A stretch of 64,000 nt of DNA from Aureococcus anophagefferens (GCF_000186865.1 NW_008705566.1:2597699-2661698), one strand, 5' to 3'; positions 36,758 to 45,992 are shown, numbered from the stretch's first letter. The notes: generated from the sequence alone by a model not told the origin. A program made the numbers and translations.

Positions 36758-36800
36758 CGTGATGACGGCGTGCAATAACGCACCGTTGACAAACTCAATG

Positions 36801-39077
36801 TTACGACACGGCGGCGCAGATGTGGGCCGGGATCGCCTCGAAGCCGAGTTTGAACGCCGGCGAGTCGTCCTCGAGGCACAGGTCCAGCGCCGCCGCGTCG
36901 CGGAACTTGGGCGCCGCGTCGATGGTCGAGCGCCGGTCCTTGCCCGCCGCGAGCCACTCCGTCCAGTTGCCCGCGGGCGTGAGGTCGCTGTTGTTGAAGA
37001 AGAGCTGGAACCTCTCCTCGTCCGTGCCATAGGCGTAGTAGACGTTGAAGTCGACGTAGCCCAGGGCGTCGTCGTCGCCGTACCAGAGCGTCCGCGTCGG
37101 CAGCGACGACGAAAACGCGACGACGTTGCGCGCGAAGCTGTTGTTTTTCCCGCGCGCGTAGTAGGCCGCGTCGCCGCCGGAGACGGCCTTGTTCACGCCG
37201 CCGCTCTTGCGCGCGTTGGAGACGTTGTAGGCGACGTTGTCGAAGAAGTGGTTCGCCCGGCCCTCGTGCACGAAGTAGGCCGCCGTCGCGACGTCCGCGA
37301 CGACGTTGCCCCGCACCGTGACGCCGCTCGCGGAGTTGTCGAGGTAGACGCCGTAGGACGACGCCGGCGTCTCCAGGATGCCGCCGCCCCCGGACCACTC
37401 GGACTTGACGCCCATGACGTTGACCATACGGTTCCATCTGATCGTCGAGTTGAAGCGCGTGTCGCCGTCGTCCGCGACGAGGTACACGGCCCCGGTGTCC
37501 GCCGTCGCCGTGCCGATGTCGCGGAACACGTTCTCCGCGATCGTGTTGTTCTCGCTGTGGGCCGCCTGGACGTCGGACGTCTTGAAGTTGACGCCCCAGC
37601 GGCCGCTCCGCTCGACGGCGTTCCGCTCGAACCGCGCGTGCGAGCACGTCGCGCAGACCAGGCCGCCCGCGGCGGCGAGGACCTCGCCGACGCCGCTCAT
37701 GGCGTTGTCGACGATGGTGGCGAAGCGCGGCTGCGTCGTGCCGTTGCCGCTGAGGAACACGGCCGACTGGCCCAGATTGCGGAACTCGGAGTCGCGGACG
37801 ACGGCGCGCGCGCTCGCCTCGGCGATCAAGACGCCGCCGCCGCCGAGATTCGAGAAGACGCAGTCGCGCACGACGACGTCGTGGGCGCCGTGGACCCGCA
37901 GCGCGGCGTCGTGGGGGATGCCCGGCTCCCAGCGGCCGCCGCTCGCGTCGGGCGACAGCTGGAACCCGTAGCTGTCGTAGTCGCAGTCGGCGAAGGTCAC
38001 GCCCGCGACCTCGACGCCGTCGGCGCCCACACCGATCTCCAGCAGCGTCGAGAGCGTCGGCACGACGACGGTGTCCGGCCGCGAGGACGAAACGATGGAA
38101 ACGACGTCCGACGCCTCGTCCCACGACCACTCGCCGACCTCGTCGAGGGCGTCGGCGGCGCCGTAGACGTACAGCCGCGACCCCTGGTCCAGGTTGCCGT
38201 CCCAGTCGTCGCAGGCGCTCCCCGCGGGCAGCGCGCAGTCCACGAGGAACCACGGGTCGTCGAAGCTCGCGCCGCGATCCGACAGCGCGTCCAGCGCGCC
38301 CTCGTCCGCGCGGCGCAGGGCGCCCTCGAAGTTGTTCCAGCTGTAGATGGGCCAGGCCCGGGCGCGGGCGCCGCGCCAGTGGGGGGACAGGAGCCAGTCC
38401 GGGAGCGCGGCGCCCGACGACGCGGCGGGCGCCAGCGTGATCGCCCAGGTCCGGTTGTCGAGGAGCACGGTCTGGTTGCAGTAGAGGAAGGACGCCGCGG
38501 CGCCGCGGTCCCGCTCGTTCGGGTAGCGCGCCGGCGTCGCCCGCGCGTCGCCGATGCGCAGCGACCGGAACCGTTTTCGCGATCGCGCCGCGAGCGCGGC
38601 GTCGCTGCCGAGGTCGCAGGTCCAGACGTCGCCGCCGGCGCTCGTCCAGCAGGTATCGGGCACGGCGAGGCCGCCGCTGAGCCGCGCGCCGGCGTCGCCG
38701 ACGAGCCGGAGGTTCGCGTCGCCCGCGCCGAGCACCGCGGTCTCCGCGAGGCGGTGGTCGCCCGGCCCGAGCTCGATCGCGCGCGCGTTCGTGGACCGCG
38801 CGAGCGCCAGCGCGGCGCCCACGGTGCGCAGCGACGCGCAGGCGGACACGTCCGCGGCGTCGTCGCCGTCGACGTCGACGCGCAGCCGCGACGCGCAGGC
38901 CGTCCCGGGGCTGCCGGACCGGGCTGCCAGCATGGCGAGGCCGCCCGACCGGACGCCGCCGGCGACCGCCGCGGCGACGGACATGACGCCGAGCGGGACG
39001 AGGCGGCGCGTTCGGTGCGGCACGTCTTTGGTTGCGAGGAACGGGCGCGCCGGCGGCGTGCCGCCAGGCGAGACCAT
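36801..39077 (-). CDS. Secreted or membrane-anchored right-handed beta-helix protein (B)
   Basis: 758 aa. A basic leader then a small-residue hydrophobic segment (VPLGVMSVAAAVAGGVRSG) act as signal or anchor. Pectin-lyase-type repeats follow: VVVRDCVFSNLGGGGVLIAE, VVRDSEFRNLGQSAVFLSGN, NTIAENVFRDIGTATADTGA, YGVYLDNSASGVTVRGNVVA. Paralog of the gene at 4.3-6.5 kb, with the same repeat order (RELGGGGVAV / SNLGGGGVLI; LGQSAVIF / LGQSAVFL) and ending (DSPAFKLGFEAIPAHIC). Several N-glycosylation sequons are present. It may modify or bind cell-surface polysaccharide; no catalytic residue is evident. Only 49 bp separate its ATG from that of the divergent GH20 gene. Confidence 0.76.
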   Translation of the reverse strand: MVSPGGTPPARPFLATKDVPHRTRRLVPLGVMSVAAAVAGGVRSGGLAMLAARSGSPGTACASRLRVDVDGDDAADVSACASLRTVGAALALARSTNARAIELGPGDHRLAETAVLGAGDANLRLVGDAGARLSGGLAVPDTCWTSAGGDVWTCDLGSDAALAARSRKRFRSLRIGDARATPARYPNERDRGAAASFLYCNQTVLLDNRTWAITLAPAASSGAALPDWLLSPHWRGARARAWPIYSWNNFEGALRRADEGALDALSDRGASFDDPWFLVDCALPAGSACDDWDGNLDQGSRLYVYGAADALDEVGEWSWDEASDVVSIVSSSRPDTVVVPTLSTLLEIGVGADGVEVAGVTFADCDYDSYGFQLSPDASGGRWEPGIPHDAALRVHGAHDVVVRDCVFSNLGGGGVLIAEASARAVVRDSEFRNLGQSAVFLSGNGTTQPRFATIVDNAMSGVGEVLAAAGGLVCATCSHARFERNAVERSGRWGVNFKTSDVQAAHSENNTIAENVFRDIGTATADTGAVYLVADDGDTRFNSTIRWNRMVNVMGVKSEWSGGGGILETPASSYGVYLDNSASGVTVRGNVVADVATAAYFVHEGRANHFFDNVAYNVSNARKSGGVNKAVSGGDAAYYARGKNNSFARNVVAFSSSLPTRTLWYGDDDALGYVDFNVYYAYGTDEERFQLFFNNSDLTPAGNWTEWLAAGKDRRSTIDAAPKFRDAAALDLCLEDDSPAFKLGFEAIPAHICAAVS

Positions 39078-39126
39078 AGCTCACCGAACCACGGCACCGT
39101 CGGCCCGAATCCATCAGCCAAAATCG

Positions 39127-41022
39127 ATGATGGAGGGGCCATCGGGGCAGCCCTCGCGGGCTACCGGGCAACGCGCCCTCGACTTCCTGGTAGGAAGCGC
39201 CGTCTGCGTGGCCCTCTTCTCCGCGGCGTCGACGCGGCCGTTCCTGCGCGGCGAGGCGTCGACCGCGCGGCGCCTAGCGGCGACGCGGACCGACGACGCG
39301 CGCTGCCTCGTCGTGACGCCCGACGGCGTCGAAGCCGACGAGAGCGCGTGCGCGTTTGCGACGGCCGCGGCCGCGGCGTCGACGCTGACGGACTGCTCGA
39401 ACTTCACGGGCGCCGGCGGCGGCGACTGCGGGAGCCTGCTGTGGCCGCTGCCCGCGTCGTACGCCGCGGGCTCGACGGACCTCTGCGTGCCGACGTCGCT
39501 CGCCTTCGAGCTCGACGGCGAGGCGCGGACGTCGGCCGTCGTCCGCGGCGCCGTCGAGCGCTACGCGGCCTACATCTTCGCCCACGGCGACCTGGACGCG
39601 ACGTGCGAAGGCGCGACGCTCCGCGGCGTGCGCGTCGTCGTGAGCGACGGCGCGGACGGCTACCCGGCCCTCGACGACGACGTGAGCTACGCGCTCGACG
39701 TCGACGTGGCCGGCGGCGCCACCTTGACGGCCGCGACGGTCTGGGGCGCCTTGCACGGCCTCGAGACGTTCTCGCAGCTCGTCTCGTTCCGGCGGAGCGA
39801 CAGGAGCTACGTGCTCGAGAACGCGCCCGTGCGCATCGAGGACGCGCCGCGCTTCGCGTACCGCGGCGTCATGGTCGACTGCGCGCGCCACTTCATCCCG
39901 CTGACGTACCTCGAGGCCGTCGTCGACGGCATGGCGTTCTCGAAGCTCAACGTGCTGCACCTGCACCTGAGCGACCAGGAGTCGTTCCCCGTCGAGTCGC
40001 GCCGCTTTCCCGAGCTGTGGGCGTCGGCCTTCAGCGACTACGAGGTCTACACGGTGCGCGAGCTGCGGCGCTTCGTCGAGTACGCGCGCGTCCGCGGCGT
40101 CGCGGTCCTGCCGGAGTTCGACTCCATCGGCCACTCGAGGAGCATGTGCCGGGGCGCGCCCGAGGGCGTCTGCATGGCGTCCTGCGACATGAGCGACGAC
40201 GACACGGTGGACAACGTGCCCCTGCGGCCCGGGTCGAAGACGCTGGCCTTCCTCGACGGCCTCTACGGCGAGTTCCTCGACGGCGGCGACGGCGGCGCGG
40301 GCCCCGTCTTCCCCTTCGCGTTCGCCCACGTCGGCGGCGACGAGGTCAAGGACGAGTGCTGGAACGTCGACGACGTGTCCCGGGACTGGATGCGCGCCCG
40401 GGGGCTCAACAGCACGTCGACGTACCGCCTCATGCTCGACCACGTGCGGGCGACGGTCGCGAGCCGCGGCAAGCGCGCGATCGCCTGGAACGACGCCTAC
40501 GAGTACTTCGGCAACGGGCTCGACGAGTCCTGGGTCTTCATGTTCTGGACGGAGATCGACGAGATGGTCGGCGCGGCCCAGGCGGGGCACCACGTCATCT
40601 CCGCGTGGGACATGGAGCTCTACCTGGACTACGGCTCGAACCAGGTCGAGGGCATCTACAACTTCGACCCCTGCGCCTACGACTACGGCCTCAACGAGAC
40701 GACGCTCTGCGACATGGTTCTGGGCGAGTCCGTCAACTTCTGGTCGTCGGACTACGACGCCGCGAACCTCGCGGGCACGCTCTTCCCCCGCGCGGCGGCG
40801 CTCGCGGAGCGCGCGTGGAGCCCGCGGGACCTCATCACCTACACGAACTTCACGCTCGACGCGACGCAGCCCACGGGCAACGTCACGACGAATTTGCGGC
40901 TGGGCCACTTCCGCTGCGAGCTCCTCGCGCGCGGCGTCCGCGCGGGGCCCGTCAACGTGCCCTGGGACAAGGCCTACGGCTCCGCGGCGCCGCCGGAGAC
41001 GGGCTCCTGCATGTTCCAATAA
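39127..41022 (+). CDS. GH20 beta-N-acetylhexosaminidase, copy A (altered pocket)
   Basis: 631 aa. An N-terminal hydrophobic segment (ALDFLVGSAVCVALFSAAST) targets it to the secretory route. The GH20b domain (about 100-220) precedes a TIM barrel with VMVDCARHFIPLTYLEAVVD, LNVLHLHLSDQESF and the catalytic Asp-Glu in AFAHVGGDEVKDECWN. The C-terminal AERAWSPRDL and LGHFRCELLARGV match lysosomal-type hexosaminidases. The usual W-G-E pocket motif is replaced by FWSSDYDAAN, so the Glu that contacts the sugar hydroxyls is missing; specificity may differ. Copy B is 0.6 kb downstream. The stop TAA overlaps an AATAAA hexamer. Confidence 0.93.
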   Translation: MMEGPSGQPSRATGQRALDFLVGSAVCVALFSAASTRPFLRGEASTARRLAATRTDDARCLVVTPDGVEADESACAFATAAAAASTLTDCSNFTGAGGGDCGSLLWPLPASYAAGSTDLCVPTSLAFELDGEARTSAVVRGAVERYAAYIFAHGDLDATCEGATLRGVRVVVSDGADGYPALDDDVSYALDVDVAGGATLTAATVWGALHGLETFSQLVSFRRSDRSYVLENAPVRIEDAPRFAYRGVMVDCARHFIPLTYLEAVVDGMAFSKLNVLHLHLSDQESFPVESRRFPELWASAFSDYEVYTVRELRRFVEYARVRGVAVLPEFDSIGHSRSMCRGAPEGVCMASCDMSDDDTVDNVPLRPGSKTLAFLDGLYGEFLDGGDGGAGPVFPFAFAHVGGDEVKDECWNVDDVSRDWMRARGLNSTSTYRLMLDHVRATVASRGKRAIAWNDAYEYFGNGLDESWVFMFWTEIDEMVGAAQAGHHVISAWDMELYLDYGSNQVEGIYNFDPCAYDYGLNETTLCDMVLGESVNFWSSDYDAANLAGTLFPRAAALAERAWSPRDLITYTNFTLDATQPTGNVTTNLRLGHFRCELLARGVRAGPVNVPWDKAYGSAAPPETGSCMFQ

Positions 41023-41034
41023 AGCACGGGGGGC

Positions 41035-41576
41035 CTAGTGCCCGAGGAACGCGCGCGCGCGGGCCGCGAAGCGCGCGAGGGCGGTCGGCGGCGCGGCCGC
41101 GCGGCCCGTCGAGAACTTCTGGTAGAGGTCCGGCGTGTCGCACCAGGTGACGCCCTCGACCTCCGCGTCCTTTTCGGGGAGCGTCCAGACCCAGCAGTTC
41201 TGGCCCCAGCCCTCGTTCTCGCAGAGCTCGCAGTACGTGAACGCGTTCGCGGCGGCGGTCTCGGACGCGCGGGCCCCGCAGGCGGCCATGGACTCGACGA
41301 CGGCCTCGTCGAGCAGCCCCGGCTCGTCCGGCAGCCCGCCGTAGCAGCGCTCGCCTTCCGTGACGGTCCAGCCCGTCAATTGGGCCGCGGGGGCTGCCTC
41401 CCCCGTCTCCGTGACGCCCAGGCGCGCCTGCTGCTCCTCCGTGTACACCGCACTCGTCCAGGTGCCCATGGACTTCTCGCCCGCGGGCGCCTCCTGGTCG
41501 CTCCAGGTCCAGGCGGGGCCCACCATGCCATGCCCCAGGCGGGGGCGAGCAAGAGAGCGGCAAGGGCGGCGCGCAT
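41035..41576 (-). CDS. Small secreted cysteine-containing protein with one frame break
   Basis: About 180 aa if two frames are joined. From ATG 41576 there is a textbook signal peptide (RAALAALLLAPAWGMAW) in one frame. The rest is in another frame (163-aa open from 41526): GPAWTWSDQEAPAGEKSMGT, with a cysteine set in CGARASETAAANAFTYCELC, then GWGQNCWVWTLPEKDAEVEG and VTWCDTPDLYQKF. The change occurs near 41525-41530 around CATGGCATGGTGGG; no good intron fits. A one-base sequencing error or disabled gene is likely. Unknown family. It sits between the two GH20 copies, convergent with A (12 bp) and divergent from B (53 bp). Confidence 0.5.
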
Positions 41577-41629
41577 CGTGCTAGCGGGCTCTGCAGCGTC
41601 GACCTCGTGCCGTGGATACGAGTGCGACG

Positions 41630-43411
41630 ATGGCGCCCCATCGGGGCAGCTATGTCGCCCTCGGCGGCTCGCGACGACGCATCTGGGGGCGCCTCGCGGA
41701 CGCGGCCGCCGGCGCCGCGTTCACGGCGCTCGTGCTCTGGCTCTCCGGCAATCGCAGGAGCAGCGCCGCCCTCCTCGAGGCGACGAGCGCGGCATCGTCG
41801 AGCCTCGTCGACTGCAGCAGCGCGGCGGCGGCGTGCGGGAGCCTGCTGTGGCCGCTGCCCGCGTCGTACGCCGCGGGCTCGACGGACCTCTGCGTGCCGA
41901 CGTCGCTCGCCTTCGAGCTCGACGGCGAGGCGCGGACGTCCGCCGTCGTCCGCGGCGCCGTCGAGCGCTACGCGGCCTACATCTTCGCCCACGGCGACCT
42001 GGACGCGACGTGCGACGGCGCGACGCTCCGCGGCGTGCGCGTCGTCGTGAGCATCGGCGCGGACGGCTACCCGGCCCTCGACGACGACGTGAGCTACGCG
42101 CTGACCGTCGACGTGGCCGGCGGCGCGACGCTGACGGCCGCGACGGTCTGGGGCGTTTTGCACGGCCTCGAGACGTTCTCGCAGCTGATCTCGTTCCGGC
42201 GGAGCGACAAGAGCTACGTGCTCGAGAACGCGCCCGTGCAGATCGAGGACGCGCCGCGCTTCGCGTACCGGGGCGTCATGGTCGACTGCGCGCGCCACTT
42301 CATCCCGCTGACGTACCTCGAGGCCGTCGTCGACGGCATGGCGTTCTCGAAGCTCAACGTGCTGCACCTCCACCTGAGCGACCAGGAGTCGTTCCCGATG
42401 GAGTCGCGCCGGTTCCCGGAGCTCTGGGCGTCGGCGTTCAGCGACTACGAGGTCTACACGGTGCGCGAGCTGCGGCGCTTCGTCGAGTACGCGCGCGTCC
42501 GCGGCGTGGCGGTGCTGCCGGAGTTCGACACGCCGGGCCACTCGAAGAGCATGTGCCGGGGCGCGCCGGACGACGTCTGCATGGAGACGTGCTCGACGGA
42601 CAACTGGCCGCTGCGGCCGCTGAACCGGACGCTCGAGTACCTCGGTGACCTCTACGAGGAGCTCTACGGCGGCGACGACGCGCTCTTCCCGTTCGCGCTG
42701 GCGCACACGGGCGGCGACGAGGTCAAGTACGACTGCTGGGACGAGGACAACGCGTCGTCGACGTTCCTGGCGGACCGCAACCTCACGTCGAAGCAGGCCT
42801 ACCTCCTGATGCTCAACACGAACGCGCGCATCATGCGCGAGCGCGGCGGGCGGCGGCCCGTGGCCTGGGACGACGCCTACTACTACTACCGCGACGACGT
42901 CGACGCGTCGATCACGCTCATGTTCTGGTCCAACGTCGCGGACCTCATGCAGGAGGCCGCGGACGCCGGCCACGAGCTCGTCGCCGCGCCGTCGACGCCG
43001 CTCTACCTGAGCGCGGACGACGACTGGGGCTGCGGCGACGTCTACAACTACGACCCGTGCGACCCGTCGAACCCCGTCGACAGCGACAACACGGTGAACA
43101 CGACCGCGTCCTGCGCGCGCGTGCTGGGCATCGAGGCCGCGGCGTGGGGCGAGGTCATGGACGCGTCGACGCTCCTCGCGACGCTCTTCCCCCGGGCCGC
43201 GGCCGCGGCGGAGCGCGCCTGGAGCAGCCGGGACCTCATTTCGTACACGAACTTCTCCCACGGCGCCAACGTGTCCACGGCCGCGCGCCTCGGCCACTTC
43301 CGCTGCCGCCTCCTCGCGCGCGGCGTGCCGTCGGGGCCCGTGAACACGGGCTGGAAGTACGCCTACGGCGGCACCGCGCCGGGCGCCGCGGGGAGCTGCA
43401 TGTACCAATAA
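41630..43411 (+). CDS. GH20 beta-N-acetylhexosaminidase, copy B
   Basis: 593 aa from ATG 41630. A membrane or signal segment (AAGAAFTALVLWLSG) is followed by the same GH20b plus TIM-barrel layout as copy A. Catalytic Asp-Glu in ALAHTGGDEVKYDCWD; the W-G-E motif is intact (IEAAAWGEVMDASTL), but the Trp of the usual APWYL pocket loop is missing (AAPSTPLYLS). The N-terminal half is nearly identical in DNA to copy A; the C-terminal third is diverged. It should release terminal GlcNAc or GalNAc from glycans or chitin fragments. Glycosylation sequons are frequent. Convergent with the 2OG oxygenase (12 bp). Confidence 0.94.
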   Translation: MAPHRGSYVALGGSRRRIWGRLADAAAGAAFTALVLWLSGNRRSSAALLEATSAASSSLVDCSSAAAACGSLLWPLPASYAAGSTDLCVPTSLAFELDGEARTSAVVRGAVERYAAYIFAHGDLDATCDGATLRGVRVVVSIGADGYPALDDDVSYALTVDVAGGATLTAATVWGVLHGLETFSQLISFRRSDKSYVLENAPVQIEDAPRFAYRGVMVDCARHFIPLTYLEAVVDGMAFSKLNVLHLHLSDQESFPMESRRFPELWASAFSDYEVYTVRELRRFVEYARVRGVAVLPEFDTPGHSKSMCRGAPDDVCMETCSTDNWPLRPLNRTLEYLGDLYEELYGGDDALFPFALAHTGGDEVKYDCWDEDNASSTFLADRNLTSKQAYLLMLNTNARIMRERGGRRPVAWDDAYYYYRDDVDASITLMFWSNVADLMQEAADAGHELVAAPSTPLYLSADDDWGCGDVYNYDPCDPSNPVDSDNTVNTTASCARVLGIEAAAWGEVMDASTLLATLFPRAAAAAERAWSSRDLISYTNFSHGANVSTAARLGHFRCRLLARGVPSGPVNTGWKYAYGGTAPGAAGSCMYQ

Positions 43412-43423
43412 CAGAAAAATAAG

Positions 43424-44131
43424 TTAGCCATCATCTTCCTCGAGCCACAGCGTCAGGGCGAGGCGCGTCCCGTCGCCGACGACGGGGTCGACGCTGTGGA
43501 AGAATGACGTCGCCTCGAACGCGACGAGCCGGTCCCCGACGGGCTCGACCTTCCGCCGCTCGAAGTCCCAGCCGGCGCCCACGGCGAAGAACTCGCCGCC
43601 CTCGTCCGGCGTCCAGGACTCCTGCAGGTAGTAGATGCAGGTCAGCCGCCGCCGGTCGCGCGCGTCGCCGCCGTCGTTGTCGAGGTGCAAAGGATAGCCG
43701 CCGCCGGCCGTCGTCGCCGCGAGCTTGTTGTTCCGCGCGTGCGCCGCGAGCCCCGCGCGCGCGCCGAAGACCTCGCCGAGCGCCGCCAGGTAGGCGCTCA
43801 ACAGCGGCGGCGCCGCGGGCCGCGCCGCCGACGCCGCGTCGCCGTCGCCGACCGCGAGCCCCGTCGCGACGACGCCCTTCTTCTCGAAGGCGACGTCGAA
43901 GGACTTGGACGTCGACGCCGCGAGCGCGCCGCCGTCGTAGAGCGCCAGCGCCTCGGCGCGCATGGCCGCGCAGGTCTCGGCGCCGAGCAGGCCGTCGACG
44001 ACGCAGAGGCCGGAGGCTTCGACCTCCGCGACGACCGCGTCGGCTCGTTTCTCGAGCACGCGGGCGATCTGCTGCGGCGCGAAGGCGTTTGCTGCGGCGA
44101 AGAGGAGGCAGGCGGCCTTGGCGCGCTTCAT
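43424..44131 (-). CDS. 2-oxoglutarate/Fe(II) oxygenase, prolyl-4-hydroxylase-like, plastid leader
   Basis: 235 aa. The leader MKRAKAACLLFAAANAFAPQ is a signal peptide with the ANAFAP plastid motif. The double-stranded beta-helix has the iron ligands H-x-D (GYPLHLDNDG, about residue 145) and the distal His (ATSFFHSVDPV, about 215), with the 2OG-binding Arg in GTRLALTLWL. A LTCIYYLQESWTPDEGGEFF strand lies between, as in P4H-type enzymes. Substrate unknown; protein prolyl or a small molecule in plastid or secretory pathway. The start region is duplicated upstream (29-bp repeat) and creates a short uORF. Confidence 0.86.
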   Translation of the reverse strand: MKRAKAACLLFAAANAFAPQQIARVLEKRADAVVAEVEASGLCVVDGLLGAETCAAMRAEALALYDGGALAASTSKSFDVAFEKKGVVATGLAVGDGDAASAARPAAPPLLSAYLAALGEVFGARAGLAAHARNNKLAATTAGGGYPLHLDNDGGDARDRRRLTCIYYLQESWTPDEGGEFFAVGAGWDFERRKVEPVGDRLVAFEATSFFHSVDPVVGDGTRLALTLWLEEDDG

Positions 44132-44181
44132 ATTCAGTGTGTCTCCAGAGCTCGCTTCATATTCAGTGTGTCTCCAGAGCT
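44124..44181. repeat. 29-bp perfect tandem duplication covering a start codon
   Basis: Copy 1 (44124-44152) and copy 2 (44153-44181) are identical, CGCTTCATATTCAGTGTGTC plus nine bases. On the minus strand the main ATG (44131) lies in copy 1. Copy 2 supplies an upstream ATG (44160) that opens a uORF of eight codons ending at 44134. As 29 is not divisible by three, the upstream start is out of frame. Confidence 0.95.
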
Positions 44182-44324
44182 TTTGCGAGGACCATCGGGC
44201 GCAGCGCTGCATGCAGCGGCAGTTCTTCAGCGACGCAATTGCAGCGACGGCTTTTTGAGGCAATTGCCTCAAGATGGGCCGCGAGATTTGCACATTATGA
44301 GCGCTGAACAAGCGTGCTAGCACG

Positions 44325-45836
44325 ATGCAGCACCGCTGCCTCGCGGCAGCGCTCGTCGCTGCGTGCGCGCTCTGCGACGAAAGCCACCTGCGGCAATATG
44401 TCGAAGCGACCATGCGCGAGGACCACAGCACCTGGTACGACGCGTCCACCGAGTCGTTCCCGTCGCGAGCGGTCGTGGGCGCGCGCCTGCGCGCCGCCAT
44501 CGCGCGGCGGAGGCTCGTCTACGGCGTCATCGGCTACAGCATCACCGTGGGCCGCGGCAACTACTTCAACCAGAGCTGGCCGGCCGCGCTCGAGCGCCGG
44601 CTCGCGCGCGCGCTGCCCGGCGTCGCCGTCGAGGTGCGCAACATGGCCGTCGGCGCGAGCCCGCCCTACCCGACCTGCGCCTGCCTCGCGGAGACCGTGG
44701 GGTCTGACGTCGACGTCTTCGCCTGGGAGTTCGGGATGACGGGCGGCAACGACGGCGAGGAGAATCTGTTCCGGTCGTGCCTCCGCAAGGCGCTGGAGCT
44801 GCCGTCGCGGCCGGCCTTCGTGCTCATCGACTCGCAGACGCGGCGCACGGACGTGCTGCGGCGGCTGGGCGCGCTGTCGACGGTCGTCAATCTGCGGCGG
44901 GCGTTCCTCGCGTCGCACGAGGACGGCGACGGCGACCGCTGGGCGAAGCAGGGCATGCCCGAGGGCTGCAAGGCCGCCAAGTGGCACCCGGGCGTCGGCT
45001 GGCACGATCTGACGGCCGCCGCCCTGGCCTGGCACCACGCGACGGCCGTGCTCGCGGCCGACGACGGCGCGGCCGCGGCGCCGCGCGAGATCCGCAAGGC
45101 CGGCATGGGCAACGTGCTCCACGACGCCTGGACCTGCCGGACGTCCATGCTCCCGCGCCACGACGCCGGCGCGGATCTCGGAAGTATCGTCGCCTCGCGC
45201 CTCAACGCCGCGTCGCTCGACGGCGGCTGGGCGGTCGCCATGGCGCCGTCGGACCTCCTCGCGGCGCACCACATGAACGAGGTCTGCGGCGCGGGCTACC
45301 CGGACCGCAAGCTCGTCCTCCTCGGCGCCGCGGCCTCGGGCCCTCTCGCGCTCGCGCTGCCGGCGGCGGCGACGCGCGCGCTCTTCTGCTCGCCGCCGTC
45401 GTCCGCGGAGTACAAGCGCCTCGCGCGCGTCGAGCAGCGCGACAAGCGCTTCGCGGCCCGCGCCGAGAACCCGGGCGAGCTGCGGCGCTACGGCTGGCAG
45501 GAGGACCTGCCGCTCAAATACGCGTCGCTCCCGAGCCTCGCCTTCGAGGGCGACCTCGCCGTCGCCGCGGACGGCGAAGCACTCGCGCCCGCGGTCTCCT
45601 GCGCGTCCGCGTACCTGAGCGACGCGCTCTGCGTCGCCGTCGAGCTCCCCGAAGCGCCGGGCCCGCGCAACGTCACCCTGGCCGTCGCGGGCGGCTTCAC
45701 GGAGATCTCCCACGTCATGTGGTCCGCGGACCGGGACGCACTGCCCCAGGACGCGCTCTGCAAGGCCGCGAACCGCTACGCGACCGGCGAGCAGCTCCCG
45801 CGGAAGAAGAAGCCCAAGAAGGGCGGGAAGGGGTAA
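44325..45836 (+). CDS. Secreted SGNH/GDSL hydrolase-like protein
   Basis: 503 aa. The signal peptide QHRCLAAALVAACALCDES is clear. Block I reads VYGVIGYSITVGRGNYF, with the Ser nucleophile of SGNH enzymes in a G-Y-S-x-T setting; block II RNMAVGASPP gives the oxyanion Gly. A candidate Asp/His pair sits in KWHPGVGWHDLTAAALAW near residue 225. SGNH proteins in this style deacetylate or esterify carbohydrates. The C-terminal about 150 residues form a beta-rich region (FEGDLAVAADGEALAPAVSC) and end in a very basic tail (RKKKPKKGGKG). Catalysis is probable but not certain because block III is unclear. Divergent from the oxygenase gene. Confidence 0.72.
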   Translation: MQHRCLAAALVAACALCDESHLRQYVEATMREDHSTWYDASTESFPSRAVVGARLRAAIARRRLVYGVIGYSITVGRGNYFNQSWPAALERRLARALPGVAVEVRNMAVGASPPYPTCACLAETVGSDVDVFAWEFGMTGGNDGEENLFRSCLRKALELPSRPAFVLIDSQTRRTDVLRRLGALSTVVNLRRAFLASHEDGDGDRWAKQGMPEGCKAAKWHPGVGWHDLTAAALAWHHATAVLAADDGAAAAPREIRKAGMGNVLHDAWTCRTSMLPRHDAGADLGSIVASRLNAASLDGGWAVAMAPSDLLAAHHMNEVCGAGYPDRKLVLLGAAASGPLALALPAAATRALFCSPPSSAEYKRLARVEQRDKRFAARAENPGELRRYGWQEDLPLKYASLPSLAFEGDLAVAADGEALAPAVSCASAYLSDALCVAVELPEAPGPRNVTLAVAGGFTEISHVMWSADRDALPQDALCKAANRYATGEQLPRKKKPKKGGKG

Positions 45837-45992
45837 CGTTTGGAGTTGGGCTTCTGCTCGGGGTCGCTGCTCTCCCTGGGCTAGGAAGCTACTGCTGATG
45901 TCATCAGACGTCGGCGCGTCGTCTAGCGGCGTTTAATCGCGGTGGTCCTTGAACGGCAATTGAAACATTTGAACCGGCCCGGGGCAGCTGGC

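Noticed and set aside
36758..37030. N-terminal extension of ABCC upstream of 36757
   Set aside because: Ser/Thr/Arg-rich nonsense that overlaps the 3' coding part of the same-strand beta-helix gene in another frame.
41015..41025. AATAAA at the GH20-A stop codon as a polyadenylation signal
   Set aside because: The hexamer overlaps the stop codon itself, other genes here lack it, and it is not a general signal in these algae as far as I can see.
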